Shown here: one piece after another, positions 54,065-62,668 of the stretch
How the letters are laid out: each line of letters begins with the position of its first letter
Position numbering within the stretch: the stretch's first letter is position 1
Assembly (NCBI RefSeq): GCF_018613065.1
Contig: NZ_JAGGQW010000050.1
Span: 1-64,000 of the forward strand
Source: Bacillus sp. ISL-7
Lineage (GTDB): Bacteria; Bacillota; Bacilli; Bacillales_B; DSM-18226
Direction of reading: 5' to 3'
Length of the DNA: 64,000 nt
Notes under the pieces: model-generated
What the model saw: the letters and a program-made list of their open reading frames with translations, nothing else
Databases searched by the model: none
Told to the model about the DNA's origin: nothing
Position numbers and translations under genes: made by a program

Positions 54065-55156
54065 TCAACCTTTCTCTACAAATTTTAATTTATTCGCTAC
54101 TTTTGTATTTGGGACTACTACCTTCGAAGGTGTTTTCTTCATTAGGAACATCACACCAAAAACGGAGATTAGAACACCTATCATTGCAATAATTGGATAG
54201 AAGTTCTGTTCAATCACCAATTGAATAATGGTGTATGAAAGCACCATCGATAAAACAGGAGAAACAATCCAAACAGTTAGTAGTTTAACCACGATATCCT
54301 TTTTTAGGACTGCCTTCCCATATTTAGCATAGCCAATTCCGATTATGGAGGAAGTGGTAATTTGCGTTAATGGGACCGGAATTCCAAAAAGAGAGGCAGC
54401 AGTAACAATACTTGCACCAGTACCAGAAATTACACAACCTTCTTCTATCCTGAGAGTCGTTATTTTTTTCCCATTGGTTTCAAGCACTCGGTTTCCGAGA
54501 AAGAATGCACCGAGTGCAACGGCTAGACCGCCCCAGATGACCGCATCTCCCTTATGCATTAATCCTGCGGCAACAAGTGGTCCAACTGCATTTGCTACAT
54601 TATTCATTCCAGCGGAGAAGGCTTCAAACAAGCCCATAAGAACAACTATGATTGCTAATATAGGACCAGCTTTTGACTTATCCATCCATGTTTTAATGAA
54701 TGGTCGCCTCAACAGTGATGCAGCCAAAATGGCAATAACAAATGCAGCAAAAGGAGTAAGCAGCCAAAACATTGCTATCCACAAAACCTTGCCTACAAAA
54801 ACCGATTGATAGACTACACCAGCTCCAATAACTGATCCTACTGCCACTTCGCTGGTCGAAAGAGGAATCCCAAAAATGTTGGCAAGGAATAATGATAATG
54901 CTGCTGAGGCAAGCACAATCAAGGCAATCGCCGTCGTAAATGTACTGCTAGGGACAATCCCGCTCCCAATAGTCTTTACGACTTCCTCTCCACCTAGCCA
55001 AGCACCTAGGAAAACTGCAATGGCACAAAGAGCCAATGCCTTTCTTTTTGCTATTACACCGGCTCCATAGGATATACCCATCGACGCTGCAGCACCACTA
55101 GCACCAATATTTACTGCAAAAAATAATCCTATTGAAACCGCAATTATGGTAAGCGT
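54065..55156 (-). CDS. cysP: Sulfate permease CysP (PiT family) with ACG start
   Basis: This inner-membrane sulfate importer has 363 residues if started at the ACG at 55156. The conserved first helix ([17 protein letters not shown]) is encoded upstream of the first ATG at 55081 and is needed for the fold. In that stretch there is no ATG, GTG or TTG in frame. AGGAGG (55170-55165) is followed after eight bases by ACG, where an ATG would be expected. The remaining ten or so helices, with the second inverted-repeat motif ([19 protein letters not shown]), are intact. It lies between cysH and sat. Confidence 0.85.
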   Translation of the reverse strand, partial: TLTIIAVSIGLFFAVNIGASGAAASMGISYGAGVIAKRKALALCAIAVFLGAWLGGEEVVKTIGSGIVPSSTFTTAIALIVLASAALSLFLANIFGIPLSTSEVAVGSVIGAGVVYQSVFVGKVLWIAMFWLLTPFAAFVIAILAASLLRRPFIKTWMDKSKAGPILAIIVVLMGLFEAFSAGMNNVANAVGPLVAAGLMHKGDAVIWGGLAVALGAFFLGNRVLETNGKKITTLRIEEGCVISGTGASIVTAASLFGIPVPLTQITTSSIIGIGYAKYGKAVLKKDIVVKLLTVWIVSPVLSMVLSYTIIQLVIEQNFYPIIAMIGVLISVFGVMFLMKKTPSKVVVPNTKVANKLKFVEKG

Positions 55157-55170
55157 AGGAATGACCTCCT

Positions 55171-55887
55171 TTACTTAGAGTGCAAACCGCACTCCGTTTT
55201 ACTGCTTCCCGTCCAACGCCCATCTCGGGAATCACCATTTGTTCCGACGGCCTGTGTACATGGGAAACAGCCAATACTTGGATAGTTTTGATCATGCAAT
55301 TGGTTATAAGGGAGGTCTCTTTCCCTGATGTACGACCAAACCTCATCCCACGTCCAATGAATTAATGGACAGATTTTTATATTTTTAAATTTATCATCTT
55401 TGTTAACGAATTGCGTATCCTTCCTTGTTGGCGACTGTTCTCTCCGAAGACCTGAAATCCATGCATCTTTTGGAGTCAATGCCTCGCGCAGAGGGATGAC
55501 CTTTCTGATTTGGCAGCATTGGTTTGGATCACGTTTCCATAATGCCGAGCCATATTCTGCTGCTTGTTGGTCTAAACTCAAATCAGGGGTTTTTCGCTCG
55601 ATTTGTAACTCTGGAAAACGAGCTTCAATCTTATCAATCACTTCATACGTTTCAGGAAAGTGGAGCCCTGTATCTAAAAAAACAATCTGAGCATCTTTTT
55701 TTACCTGATAAATCAAATCGATTAATACAATTGCTTCAGCACCAAAACTGGATGCATAGATAATTTTCCCTTCAGGATAATTGCTATATGCCCACTCTAA
55801 AACAGACCTGGCACCCTTTGTCTCATCCTGAATAGTGAAGTTTTCCGAGATTTCACTCCAATTATTATAAGTCACTGTTCTTGTCAT
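55171..55887 (-). CDS. cysH: Adenylyl-sulfate/phosphoadenylyl-sulfate reductase CysH
   Basis: This enzyme reduces APS (or PAPS) to sulfite using thioredoxin. The 238 residues have a PP-loop-like SSFGAEAIVL nucleotide site and GLRREQSPTR. Cys124-Cys125 and Cys207-x2-Cys210 are the four ligands of a [4Fe-4S] cluster, which marks the APS-reducing type. The ECGLH tail carries the catalytic Cys233. The start is ATG at 55887, or GTG four codons later with AGAGGATG upstream. A GGTCTACACC/GGGTGGGAGAC hairpin lies between yezD and cysH. Confidence 0.94.
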   Translation of the reverse strand: MTRTVTYNNWSEISENFTIQDETKGARSVLEWAYSNYPEGKIIYASSFGAEAIVLIDLIYQVKKDAQIVFLDTGLHFPETYEVIDKIEARFPELQIERKTPDLSLDQQAAEYGSALWKRDPNQCCQIRKVIPLREALTPKDAWISGLRREQSPTRKDTQFVNKDDKFKNIKICPLIHWTWDEVWSYIRERDLPYNQLHDQNYPSIGCFPCTQAVGTNGDSRDGRWTGSSKTECGLHSK

Positions 55888-55965
55888 CCTCTAGGGACCC
55901 CCTTTGTCAAAATACAAAAGCTGTCTCCCACCCAAAAAGGTGTAGACCGCCTCAAGTTTTTCTAG

Positions 55966-56121
55966 TCAGCGAATTTTATTTGATTGAAGACGAACCTTTT
56001 CATTTTTCTCAATTTGTACTATTTTTCCATCCTGAACTACTAGTGTAATAGATCCATATTTTAATGTGTCCAGCATACGTTCAATATGTTCCTTTACTTC
56101 CTGCCATTCTGAACCTTCCAG
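55966..56121 (-). CDS. yezD: YezD-family (DUF2292) small protein with CTG start
   Basis: This 51-residue protein reads EHIERMLDTLKYGSITLVVQ then DGKIVQIEKNEKVRL, the DUF2292/YezD pattern. GGGAGG is followed after eight bases by CTG (56121-56119). No ATG, GTG or TTG lies in frame between the ribosome binding site and the conserved part; the first in-frame ATG is at codon 16. It is the first gene of the sulfate assimilation operon. The function of the family is unknown, but it is often found with sulfur genes. Confidence 0.8.
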   Translation of the reverse strand: MEGSEWQEVKEHIERMLDTLKYGSITLVVQDGKIVQIEKNEKVRLQSNKIR

Positions 56122-56170
56122 ATGATTCGCCTCCCTTTAAAAAACTCATTGAATTGTTAAATTAAGATTA

Positions 56171-56198
56171 ATCCTACCATACGCATAGGAATTGTCAA
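56171..56198 (-). promoter_or_regulatory. Sulfate operon promoter with inverted repeat
   Basis: TTGACA (56198-56193) and TAGGAT (56176-56171) are 16 bases apart on the minus strand. TCCTA-N9-TAGGA (56172-56190) covers the spacer and -10, a likely repressor site; CymR is a candidate but was not matched to a consensus. No S-box was found in the leader. Confidence 0.65.
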
Positions 56199-56243
56199 TA
56201 TAATTTATTATAATATTTAAAAAATCCTAGAGTGTTCCAAAAT

Positions 56244-56278
56244 TAAAAAGAGGCATACATTCATTCGAATGTCTGCCT
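56244..56278 (-). terminator. Terminator of the ger operon
   Basis: AGGCAGACATTC pairs with GAATGTATGCCT (one mismatch) around GAAT; the minus strand continues CTTTTTAATTTT. Confidence 0.88.
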
Positions 56279-56308
56279 AGTCCTATCCAAGGAACTAAAG
56301 ACCAGTTC

Positions 56309-57400
56309 TTATACCGTTTTTTTCTTTTTCAGCATCATTGTAATGAATAGGAATAGAAGTGGTAGAGCCGCTCCCATTAGAATATTTAAGGGGACATATG
56401 ACTGAAACAGAAATTCATTTATTTCGGAATAGTTCTTGGCGAAAAGTACGGCACCTACACCGATTAACCATCCGAATGGAATGATAAAAGGTTTGTATGT
56501 ATCGGTTTTGAATATTTGTGCGGTCCCAAGGCACAGCCCATAGAAGAATAAAGAAATACGTATCATTAATCCAACCGTCCAAAAGAGAATCGCAATGGCA
56601 TCAAAGCGATTGATTACATCGCCTGCTTCAATATACCTTACTTCCGAAAAAGTAGGAAAAGCCATTTTCGCGGCTTCCTCTGGCCCAAATAGTGCTATAG
56701 GCCCTGTGATAGGCCCTAAAAAGAAGATCAATGTTAAAAGTGCGCTATAAATCCCTGTTTTCATTAGTTTTTTTGGATTTTGAACATACGGTAAAACCAT
56801 TCCCATTATTGCAAATTCACCAAACCACCCCATTACGGTGAGCGAGCCCAAAGAAACGGGGTATAACCCGTTACCTAAAAAAGGCAGGAGGTTGGTATAA
56901 TCCTTTTTTTCATTTATGGTTAAGATTACAACAGCCATGGCGAAAATGAACAAAACCGGCAACATCACCTGGTTCAATCTTCCTAATGTTTCAAGACCTT
57001 TATGAACGATATAGATTGATAATAGAAGAATCACCGTAATAAATGCCCACATTGGTGTTTCCATCATAATTCTTTTATAAGCCTCCGCGTAGAGTCTTGT
57101 TGCCAAACATGCCATGATAAAAAAATAAAACAAATATAGGAATCCCAGTATTTTCCCAATCCAAGAGAAATGCTGAAAAAGAATTTCAATTAAAGTTAAG
57201 CCTGGAAATCGCTGAGAAAGCTTAACCAACGAGACTATTCCAATGAGCCCCAGTGCACTTCCGAATATTCCTGCAATCCAGCCATCTTGCTTACTATGTG
57301 CCATCACAACCGTCAAAATAATTAAATGCCCGATGATCGTCAAAGAAGTGATCGCTAACATAGAAGTCTGAATATTACTAATTCTTCCCTTTTCAATCAT
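56309..57400 (-). CDS. GerB-family spore germination permease
   Basis: This is the B subunit of a GerA-type germinant receptor in the spore inner membrane, an APC-like protein thought to bind the germinant. The 363 residues form ten helices with the family segments ISNIQTSMLAITSL at the N-terminus and YRYIEAGDVINRFDAI-like before helix 8. It is the last gene of the four-gene operon, 21 bases after the small D subunit. Confidence 0.93.
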   Translation of the reverse strand: MIEKGRISNIQTSMLAITSLTIIGHLIILTVVMAHSKQDGWIAGIFGSALGLIGIVSLVKLSQRFPGLTLIEILFQHFSWIGKILGFLYLFYFFIMACLATRLYAEAYKRIMMETPMWAFITVILLLSIYIVHKGLETLGRLNQVMLPVLFIFAMAVVILTINEKKDYTNLLPFLGNGLYPVSLGSLTVMGWFGEFAIMGMVLPYVQNPKKLMKTGIYSALLTLIFFLGPITGPIALFGPEEAAKMAFPTFSEVRYIEAGDVINRFDAIAILFWTVGLMIRISLFFYGLCLGTAQIFKTDTYKPFIIPFGWLIGVGAVLFAKNYSEINEFLFQSYVPLNILMGAALPLLFLFITMMLKKKKTV

Positions 57401-57421
57401 AGGAAATTCCCTCCAATCATA

Positions 57422-57631
57422 CTAAAACGGGCTTATTGTATTAAATAATTTTGATAAGGATGGAAGCTGGAATTCGTATATCAACACACCACCTAAAACA
57501 ATTGCTAATCCCAGGATACCCATTTGAATAAACATCACTTTTTTCTCTTTCTTTTTCCAGGAAGTATATAGATGAAAAACTGTTGTGATACCTACTAGTA
57601 TGATAAATAGTAAGAAGAATAACGTTTTCAT
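57422..57631 (-). CDS. Small germinant-receptor D-type subunit
   Basis: This 69-residue protein has two membrane helices (about 3-22 and 33-53) separated by a basic KKKEKK loop. Small two-helix D subunits occur in some ger operons (for example gerK of B. subtilis) and modulate receptor response. Its place between gerC and gerB, nine bases after gerC, supports this. It has no similarity to the unrelated lipoprotein GerD. Confidence 0.8.
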   Translation of the reverse strand: MKTLFFLLFIILVGITTVFHLYTSWKKKEKKVMFIQMGILGLAIVLGGVLIYEFQLPSLSKLFNTISPF

Positions 57632-57640
57632 TTTTTCCCT

Positions 57641-58903
57641 CTATTCTGATGTAGTTCCTTTTTGTAAGCCAAATCTTGTTATGGAAAAATCTATGTTTAT
57701 ATCGATGTCTGTATCTTTAAAACCATCCTTTTTCCATGACGAAGCCATTCCCCTCCAATCTTCAGGATATTTCCGTTTAAATTGGTCACCAAAGCCAATG
57801 ATATCTGTATTCCAGTCATATTTAATCTTTCTAAACAAATCATCTATTTCTTTTCTTACTATTCCTTCAACCTGGCGATTTAGGTTAGCTAAATAATTAC
57901 TTGAAATAGAAGGGGTTGAACAGGTTATCTCACTGATTTCACCGTCGGCATGAATATCAACATGAAAAACAATCTTCGAATCATTCTTTTCGGGTGAAAT
58001 TGAGGTGTTTACCTTTCTTATGGTGAGACTAGTGTTCCCTTCACTTGGCCCATCTCCACAAGGAGCAACGATCACATCTTTAACTAAGTCTCCTTTCAGC
58101 CACAATAAGCCATTCGTCTCCTCTTTATTCAAGTATCCAACTAATTTCCCTTTTTTAAACACAGCTGTTTCGTTTAAACTTAGTGAAGCCTCTCTACTTT
58201 CTTGAGGAATCAGACTTTTACTACTTTCTTTTGCAATGGGTTCCACTTTTCCTGTTTTAGCTAATTCATCATTCTTAATTGAGGTAGATAGTACCCCTGT
58301 ATAAGGTTCCGTTGAAACACTGCTTAATGCCTCTGAAAATTTACTAAGGTCTTTGACCATGGAAGATGTGGCATACCGATTCGTCGCAAACATGCCTCTT
58401 ATTTCCAAACCAAGTGTTGGCTTTAACTCTGGTTTTGTGGTAATAATATCCTTTGCCTTCCCTTTTGTTACATAAAGTTGCAAATTCGGACGAAAATCAT
58501 TTTCTCTTTTAAAATAATCTAAACTTTGCTCCAAGTTTTCCTTAGAAGCAAAAGTGTTTCCCAAAACAAGTACATTCATGTGTCCAAAATAAAGTCTTTT
58601 CGGGATTGAACTAGATAATCTGGAAATAGCTTGGACTATGCTTTTACCGGTTGTAGAAATAATTAAAGAATTCTCACCTTTTCCATCCGAATTATTTTTT
58701 GATGTTAACGAAAATATTTGGTAAGTCTTTACAATGGATGCTGTGATTTCATATTCTCCTTTTTCATTGATATCAATTCCCATGATATCAGTGACTGCAA
58801 TTTCCTCTGCCTCATGTGAGCTCCAGCAGCCTGTTAAAGAAATAAGCAAAAAAGAATTAATAACAATGATTATTAAACATCTAAACTTACTGATATTACT
58901 CAT
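57641..58903 (-). CDS. Ger(x)C-family germination lipoprotein
   Basis: This is the C subunit of the germinant receptor, a lipoprotein on the outer face of the spore inner membrane. The 420 residues have a signal peptide ending in lipobox SLTGC (Cys26), followed by WSSHEAEEIAVTDIMGID, the family start. The three-domain body ends with IDINIDFSITRFG. Its ATG overlaps the end of the A-subunit gene by eight bases. Confidence 0.93.
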   Translation of the reverse strand: MSNISKFRCLIIIVINSFLLISLTGCWSSHEAEEIAVTDIMGIDINEKGEYEITASIVKTYQIFSLTSKNNSDGKGENSLIISTTGKSIVQAISRLSSSIPKRLYFGHMNVLVLGNTFASKENLEQSLDYFKRENDFRPNLQLYVTKGKAKDIITTKPELKPTLGLEIRGMFATNRYATSSMVKDLSKFSEALSSVSTEPYTGVLSTSIKNDELAKTGKVEPIAKESSKSLIPQESREASLSLNETAVFKKGKLVGYLNKEETNGLLWLKGDLVKDVIVAPCGDGPSEGNTSLTIRKVNTSISPEKNDSKIVFHVDIHADGEISEITCSTPSISSNYLANLNRQVEGIVRKEIDDLFRKIKYDWNTDIIGFGDQFKRKYPEDWRGMASSWKKDGFKDTDIDINIDFSITRFGLQKGTTSE

Positions 58904-60431
58904 CCTTTTTCTCCTTACTGCCTACTGATGATGAAGAAGCCTCTCCACTTCGGTGGAAATTGTTGATATGCATACCTGGAATACGCGACTTCATTCCCCA
59001 CCAAGGAGCCCGAATAAAGACATCCTTCCAGCCCTGATAGAATGCAGGTGATACTGGCGAAAAATAGGGAACACCGAAAGAACGCAGACTAATAACATGG
59101 GTTAAGCCGAACATCAGACCAATAAGGATACCCATGAATCCAAAAAAACCAGCCAAAATAAGCAAGGGAATGCCTAACATTCTAATTATTTGGTGAAACG
59201 CATAGTTTGGCATAATAAATGATGTTAACGCTGTGATCGAAACAACAATGCTTAAAACTGGCCCAATAATTCCAGCCTGCACCGCCGCTTGGCCAATGAT
59301 AACTAAAGCAAGAGTGATTATTATTGGACTCCCAAACGTTTTAGGCATTCGCAAGCCAGCTTCCCGAATCAGTTCGTAAGTCATGACCATAAAGATCGCT
59401 TCAATTAAAACGGGATATGGAAGACCTTCACGGCTCCCGGCAATTCTCAATAGAAGTGTTGTTTGTAATAAATCGGGATGAAAGGTGGTCAATGCTACAT
59501 AAAAAGCAGGAAGGATTAAGGTTACAAAAAGCCCCAAAAATCGGACCCAACGAACCATTGTTGCAGCTAGCGAACTATCGTAATAATCCTGACTGGTGTG
59601 GAGGAATTCCACAAAAAGGGCAGGTGCTGTCAATACAAAGGGAGACCCATCAATGATAATGGCGACCTTTCCATCAAGTAAGCTCCCACATACTTTATCT
59701 GGACGATCAGTATTGTAAATGGTTGGGAACGGAGACCGTTTTGAATCTTGGATTAGAGACTCAATATATTGACTATCTAATATTCCATCAATGTCTATTT
59801 TGGAAAGCCGGTCTTTTATTTCTTGGACAATTTCCTCACTAGCAATTCCGGCCATATATAAAATGCCTATTTTTGTATTGGTTTGTCGACCCAGGGTTAG
59901 AAATTTTACTTTTAATTGTGGAGTTCGTATCCGTTTACGTACAAGCGCTAGGTTTGTGTCTAAATCCTCGATAAAACCCTCACGCGGCCCGCGAACAGTT
60001 CGTTCAGTAACAGCCTCCATTATGGCTCTGCCCGTATATTTAGCCGTTTGCAGCATATATGCCTGGTCTTCATTATCAATCAATAAAATAGTATTCCCTA
60101 ATAACAACTGTTCAACGATTGTACTTAAACTATTTGAATGTTTAACATTATTAGATAAAAAATTCTTTTTTATGAAATTTTGATTGGTTTGTTTTGTACT
60201 GACGGTGTGATGTTCATTGATGGTTACGACATGACTTTCGATTTCGGTTAACAATTGAAGGTCGACCATTCCTGGATGGTAGATTAAACATCCTTCAACA
60301 TTTGAAATGTCCATGTGTTTATATTCCAGATCTTCACAGGATTCGAACACGCACTTAATAGAAGCAATGTTTTCAATTAGCGAGGAAGATAGAAAACTAT
60401 ACACACTCAAATTTTGCTGGCCACTTACCAC
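58896..60431 (-). CDS. GerA-family germination protein (A subunit)
   Basis: This is the A subunit of the germinant receptor: an N-terminal soluble domain (about 1-270, with EGFIEDLDTNLALVRKRI) and a membrane domain of four to six helices (about 280-460, with REGLPYPVLIEAIFMVMTYE and PKTFGSPIIITLALVIIG). GerA proteins form the ion channel of the receptor. The GTG at 60431 lies six bases after GGAGGTG; the ATG at 60446 overlaps that site. Upstream, TGTATA and ACTATTA about 18 bases apart could be a forespore (sigma-G) promoter. Confidence 0.92.
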   Translation of the reverse strand: MVSGQQNLSVYSFLSSSLIENIASIKCVFESCEDLEYKHMDISNVEGCLIYHPGMVDLQLLTEIESHVVTINEHHTVSTKQTNQNFIKKNFLSNNVKHSNSLSTIVEQLLLGNTILLIDNEDQAYMLQTAKYTGRAIMEAVTERTVRGPREGFIEDLDTNLALVRKRIRTPQLKVKFLTLGRQTNTKIGILYMAGIASEEIVQEIKDRLSKIDIDGILDSQYIESLIQDSKRSPFPTIYNTDRPDKVCGSLLDGKVAIIIDGSPFVLTAPALFVEFLHTSQDYYDSSLAATMVRWVRFLGLFVTLILPAFYVALTTFHPDLLQTTLLLRIAGSREGLPYPVLIEAIFMVMTYELIREAGLRMPKTFGSPIIITLALVIIGQAAVQAGIIGPVLSIVVSITALTSFIMPNYAFHQIIRMLGIPLLILAGFFGFMGILIGLMFGLTHVISLRSFGVPYFSPVSPAFYQGWKDVFIRAPWWGMKSRIPGMHINNFHRSGEASSSSVGSKEKKDE

Positions 60432-60504
60432 AATCTCCACCTCCATAACTAATAGTGTTTTACTTAGTTTTAAAAATATACAACCTACACAGTAATTAAT
60501 TGAA

Positions 60505-62544
60505 CTAAGGAATAATCTTTGATGTCCTTGCTTTTTCTGCTGTTTGTTGAATCCGTTTGCTTAATGGTTTTTTTAATATCAGTGCTACAAGAAAACTAAT
60601 GAATACAAAGACAATTAATGAAAGGATATCTTTAAAAACCACCTCTTTGATCATTCCACCGACCGTTTCACGGAGCATGCTTACCGCATAAGTAAACGGC
60701 ATAAAGGGGTTTAATTTTTGAAAAAAGGAAGAGGTCAAACTAACTGGAAACGTAGCTCCCGAACTAGATATTTGCAGGACTAAGAAAAGGATTGCTAAAC
60801 CTTTTCCAATATTTCCGAAAACCGAACATAAGGAATACGTAATCGTAACAAACACGATACTGATAAAAATGCTTAAAAGTACAAACCAAAGTTTGTCCAC
60901 AGCATACGTGTGAATTAAAAACAAATCACCCAGAGCTACAATGGCTGCTTGGAAGATGCCGATCGTCACAAATGTTAGCAGCCTCCCTAAATAGATTTGG
61001 TAGCTTTTGTATCTATTCTCAGGGTCATCGACATCTACTTTTAAGGAAGCAATCAGGAGAGTGGCTCCGACCCATAGAGCCAGCATCGTATAAAAGGGGG
61101 TCATCGCCGATCCATAATTCGGGATAGGAAATAACCTTTTCGTTTTCAATAGGATTGGGCTCGATAAAAAGTTACTTTCTTTTTGAGGATCATGTTTAAG
61201 AAATTGGATTAAATCATTTATATTCACACTGCCTTCAAACTTACGGATTTTATCGGCCGCACTTCTAATTTTAGTTTCAAATCCTGGTAAGTCATTTCGA
61301 GCTAAGTCCGCTGCTTTATGAACAACTTTTACAAGTTCGGGAAGCCTCGTTTGAACAAGGTTCCTTGCTCTTCGAATATCTTCCTCCACTTTTGGCAAAT
61401 CATTCCGCACAAAATCAGCCGCCTTATGTAGTTTCTGTTCAACCCTGGGCAAATCATTTTTAAAAAATAAGGCTGCTGAATTTATAACCCGGGTTGCTTC
61501 GTCCACTTTCTGTTGAATGCCAGTCCGAGTTTCATAGATGCTACTATGGATTTTTACTAACTCCTCGTACAATTGGTCTAATTGCTCTTGATTTGCTGTA
61601 GTATCTACCTGTTTTGTATCTTTAACGCTTTGGATTGCTTGTTTAAGTTTCGTTTCTATCTCGTTTAAATTCGAGACTACTTCTGAAATAATATCGGTGG
61701 TACGCTGAATATCAGTAAGTTTCCCTTGTAGTACAATCACTTTGTCCCCGGCGTCCTTTATAATTGGCAAACTAGCTTCAGCCTTCAAGATACTGGTGCC
61801 GGCCTGCTGGATTTCGGGTATTCTTTGTTCAAGCTCAATAATTTTCTGTCCCTTTGCTTGTATTTCGGGCAGCCTCTCCTCCAGTTCTATCGCCTTTTTT
61901 CCCATTTCCTCAATCTGCGGTAATGCTTTTTCCAATTCAAAGATTTGTTTCTCAACATTATGAATGGATGGCAATGCTTGCTCAAGCTCAATACCTGCTC
62001 TATAAAATACAGAGAATAATTCATTCCCCACCGTTTTAATAAACGCCTGACTAATTTGCGCCGTAACACTCGATGCCCCTGAGTTTGCAATTTTCGGCGC
62101 CACGGCATTGATTTTTTCGTTAACAGCGAACTCTATGTTTGGTTTTTGGGGGTTCACTTCTAAAATACTCGTAAGTTTCTTTGAAAAATCCTTTGGGATA
62201 ATGAGATATGCATAGTAATGCCCTTTCTCTACGCCACTCTGTGCATCGCCCCGATTCACAAAAACCCAACCAAGCTGGTGATTCTTTTTTAGACTTTTTA
62301 CAGTATCATTTCCAACATTAAATTTCTTCCCACGAATTTCCGCTCCTTCATCCTCGTTGCTAACAGCTACCCGAATCCCCGATGTATTGCCGTAAGGGTC
62401 CCACATCGATTTGATATTAACCCATGCATAGGCAGAAGGCAGGATCATTAGTGCCCCAATTAACAAAACTACAGTTGGAACTCTAAATATATTTCTCCAA
62501 TCTGTTTGGTAAATATGAAAAATCTTTCCCACTATTTCCCCCAC
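60505..62544 (-). CDS. YhgE/Pip-family membrane protein with tandem repeats
   Basis: This 679-residue protein is built like phage-infection/YhgE proteins. It has an N-terminal helix (about 22-42, ending SAYAW), a conserved extracellular domain (RVAVSNEDEGAE), a long helical stalk, and five or six C-terminal helices of ABC-2 type. The stalk has five 17-residue repeats of form ELExxLPxIxxxGxxII (about 186-270), then four 18-residue repeats with RNDLPxxExxIxxAAD. Relatives include ESX-type secretion accessory proteins and phage receptors. The role is not shown. It lies just upstream of gerA on the same strand. Confidence 0.88.
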   Translation of the reverse strand: MGEIVGKIFHIYQTDWRNIFRVPTVVLLIGALMILPSAYAWVNIKSMWDPYGNTSGIRVAVSNEDEGAEIRGKKFNVGNDTVKSLKKNHQLGWVFVNRGDAQSGVEKGHYYAYLIIPKDFSKKLTSILEVNPQKPNIEFAVNEKINAVAPKIANSGASSVTAQISQAFIKTVGNELFSVFYRAGIELEQALPSIHNVEKQIFELEKALPQIEEMGKKAIELEERLPEIQAKGQKIIELEQRIPEIQQAGTSILKAEASLPIIKDAGDKVIVLQGKLTDIQRTTDIISEVVSNLNEIETKLKQAIQSVKDTKQVDTTANQEQLDQLYEELVKIHSSIYETRTGIQQKVDEATRVINSAALFFKNDLPRVEQKLHKAADFVRNDLPKVEEDIRRARNLVQTRLPELVKVVHKAADLARNDLPGFETKIRSAADKIRKFEGSVNINDLIQFLKHDPQKESNFLSSPILLKTKRLFPIPNYGSAMTPFYTMLALWVGATLLIASLKVDVDDPENRYKSYQIYLGRLLTFVTIGIFQAAIVALGDLFLIHTYAVDKLWFVLLSIFISIVFVTITYSLCSVFGNIGKGLAILFLVLQISSSGATFPVSLTSSFFQKLNPFMPFTYAVSMLRETVGGMIKEVVFKDILSLIVFVFISFLVALILKKPLSKRIQQTAEKARTSKIIP

Positions 62545-62618
62545 CTTTCACTAGTAGTCCATGATCTTATCTTCCTACTATGTACAGGAAAAGATTCAGG
62601 AAATAGAAACAAAATACA

Positions 62619-62662
62619 CAAAGAGGGCTGCCTAAGAAAATTTACTTAGGCAGCCCTCTTTG
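62619..62662. terminator. Bidirectional terminator
   Basis: CAAAGAGGGCTGCCTAAG and CTTAGGCAGCCCTCTTTG form an 18-bp perfect stem. It ends the lipoteichoic acid synthase gene on the minus strand. Confidence 0.92.
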
Positions 62663-62668
62663 TTTTAT

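Noticed and set aside
55888..56308. S-box (SAM riboswitch) expected before cysH
   Set aside because: The conserved S-box core sequences were not found; the region instead encodes YezD and holds a promoter with an inverted repeat.
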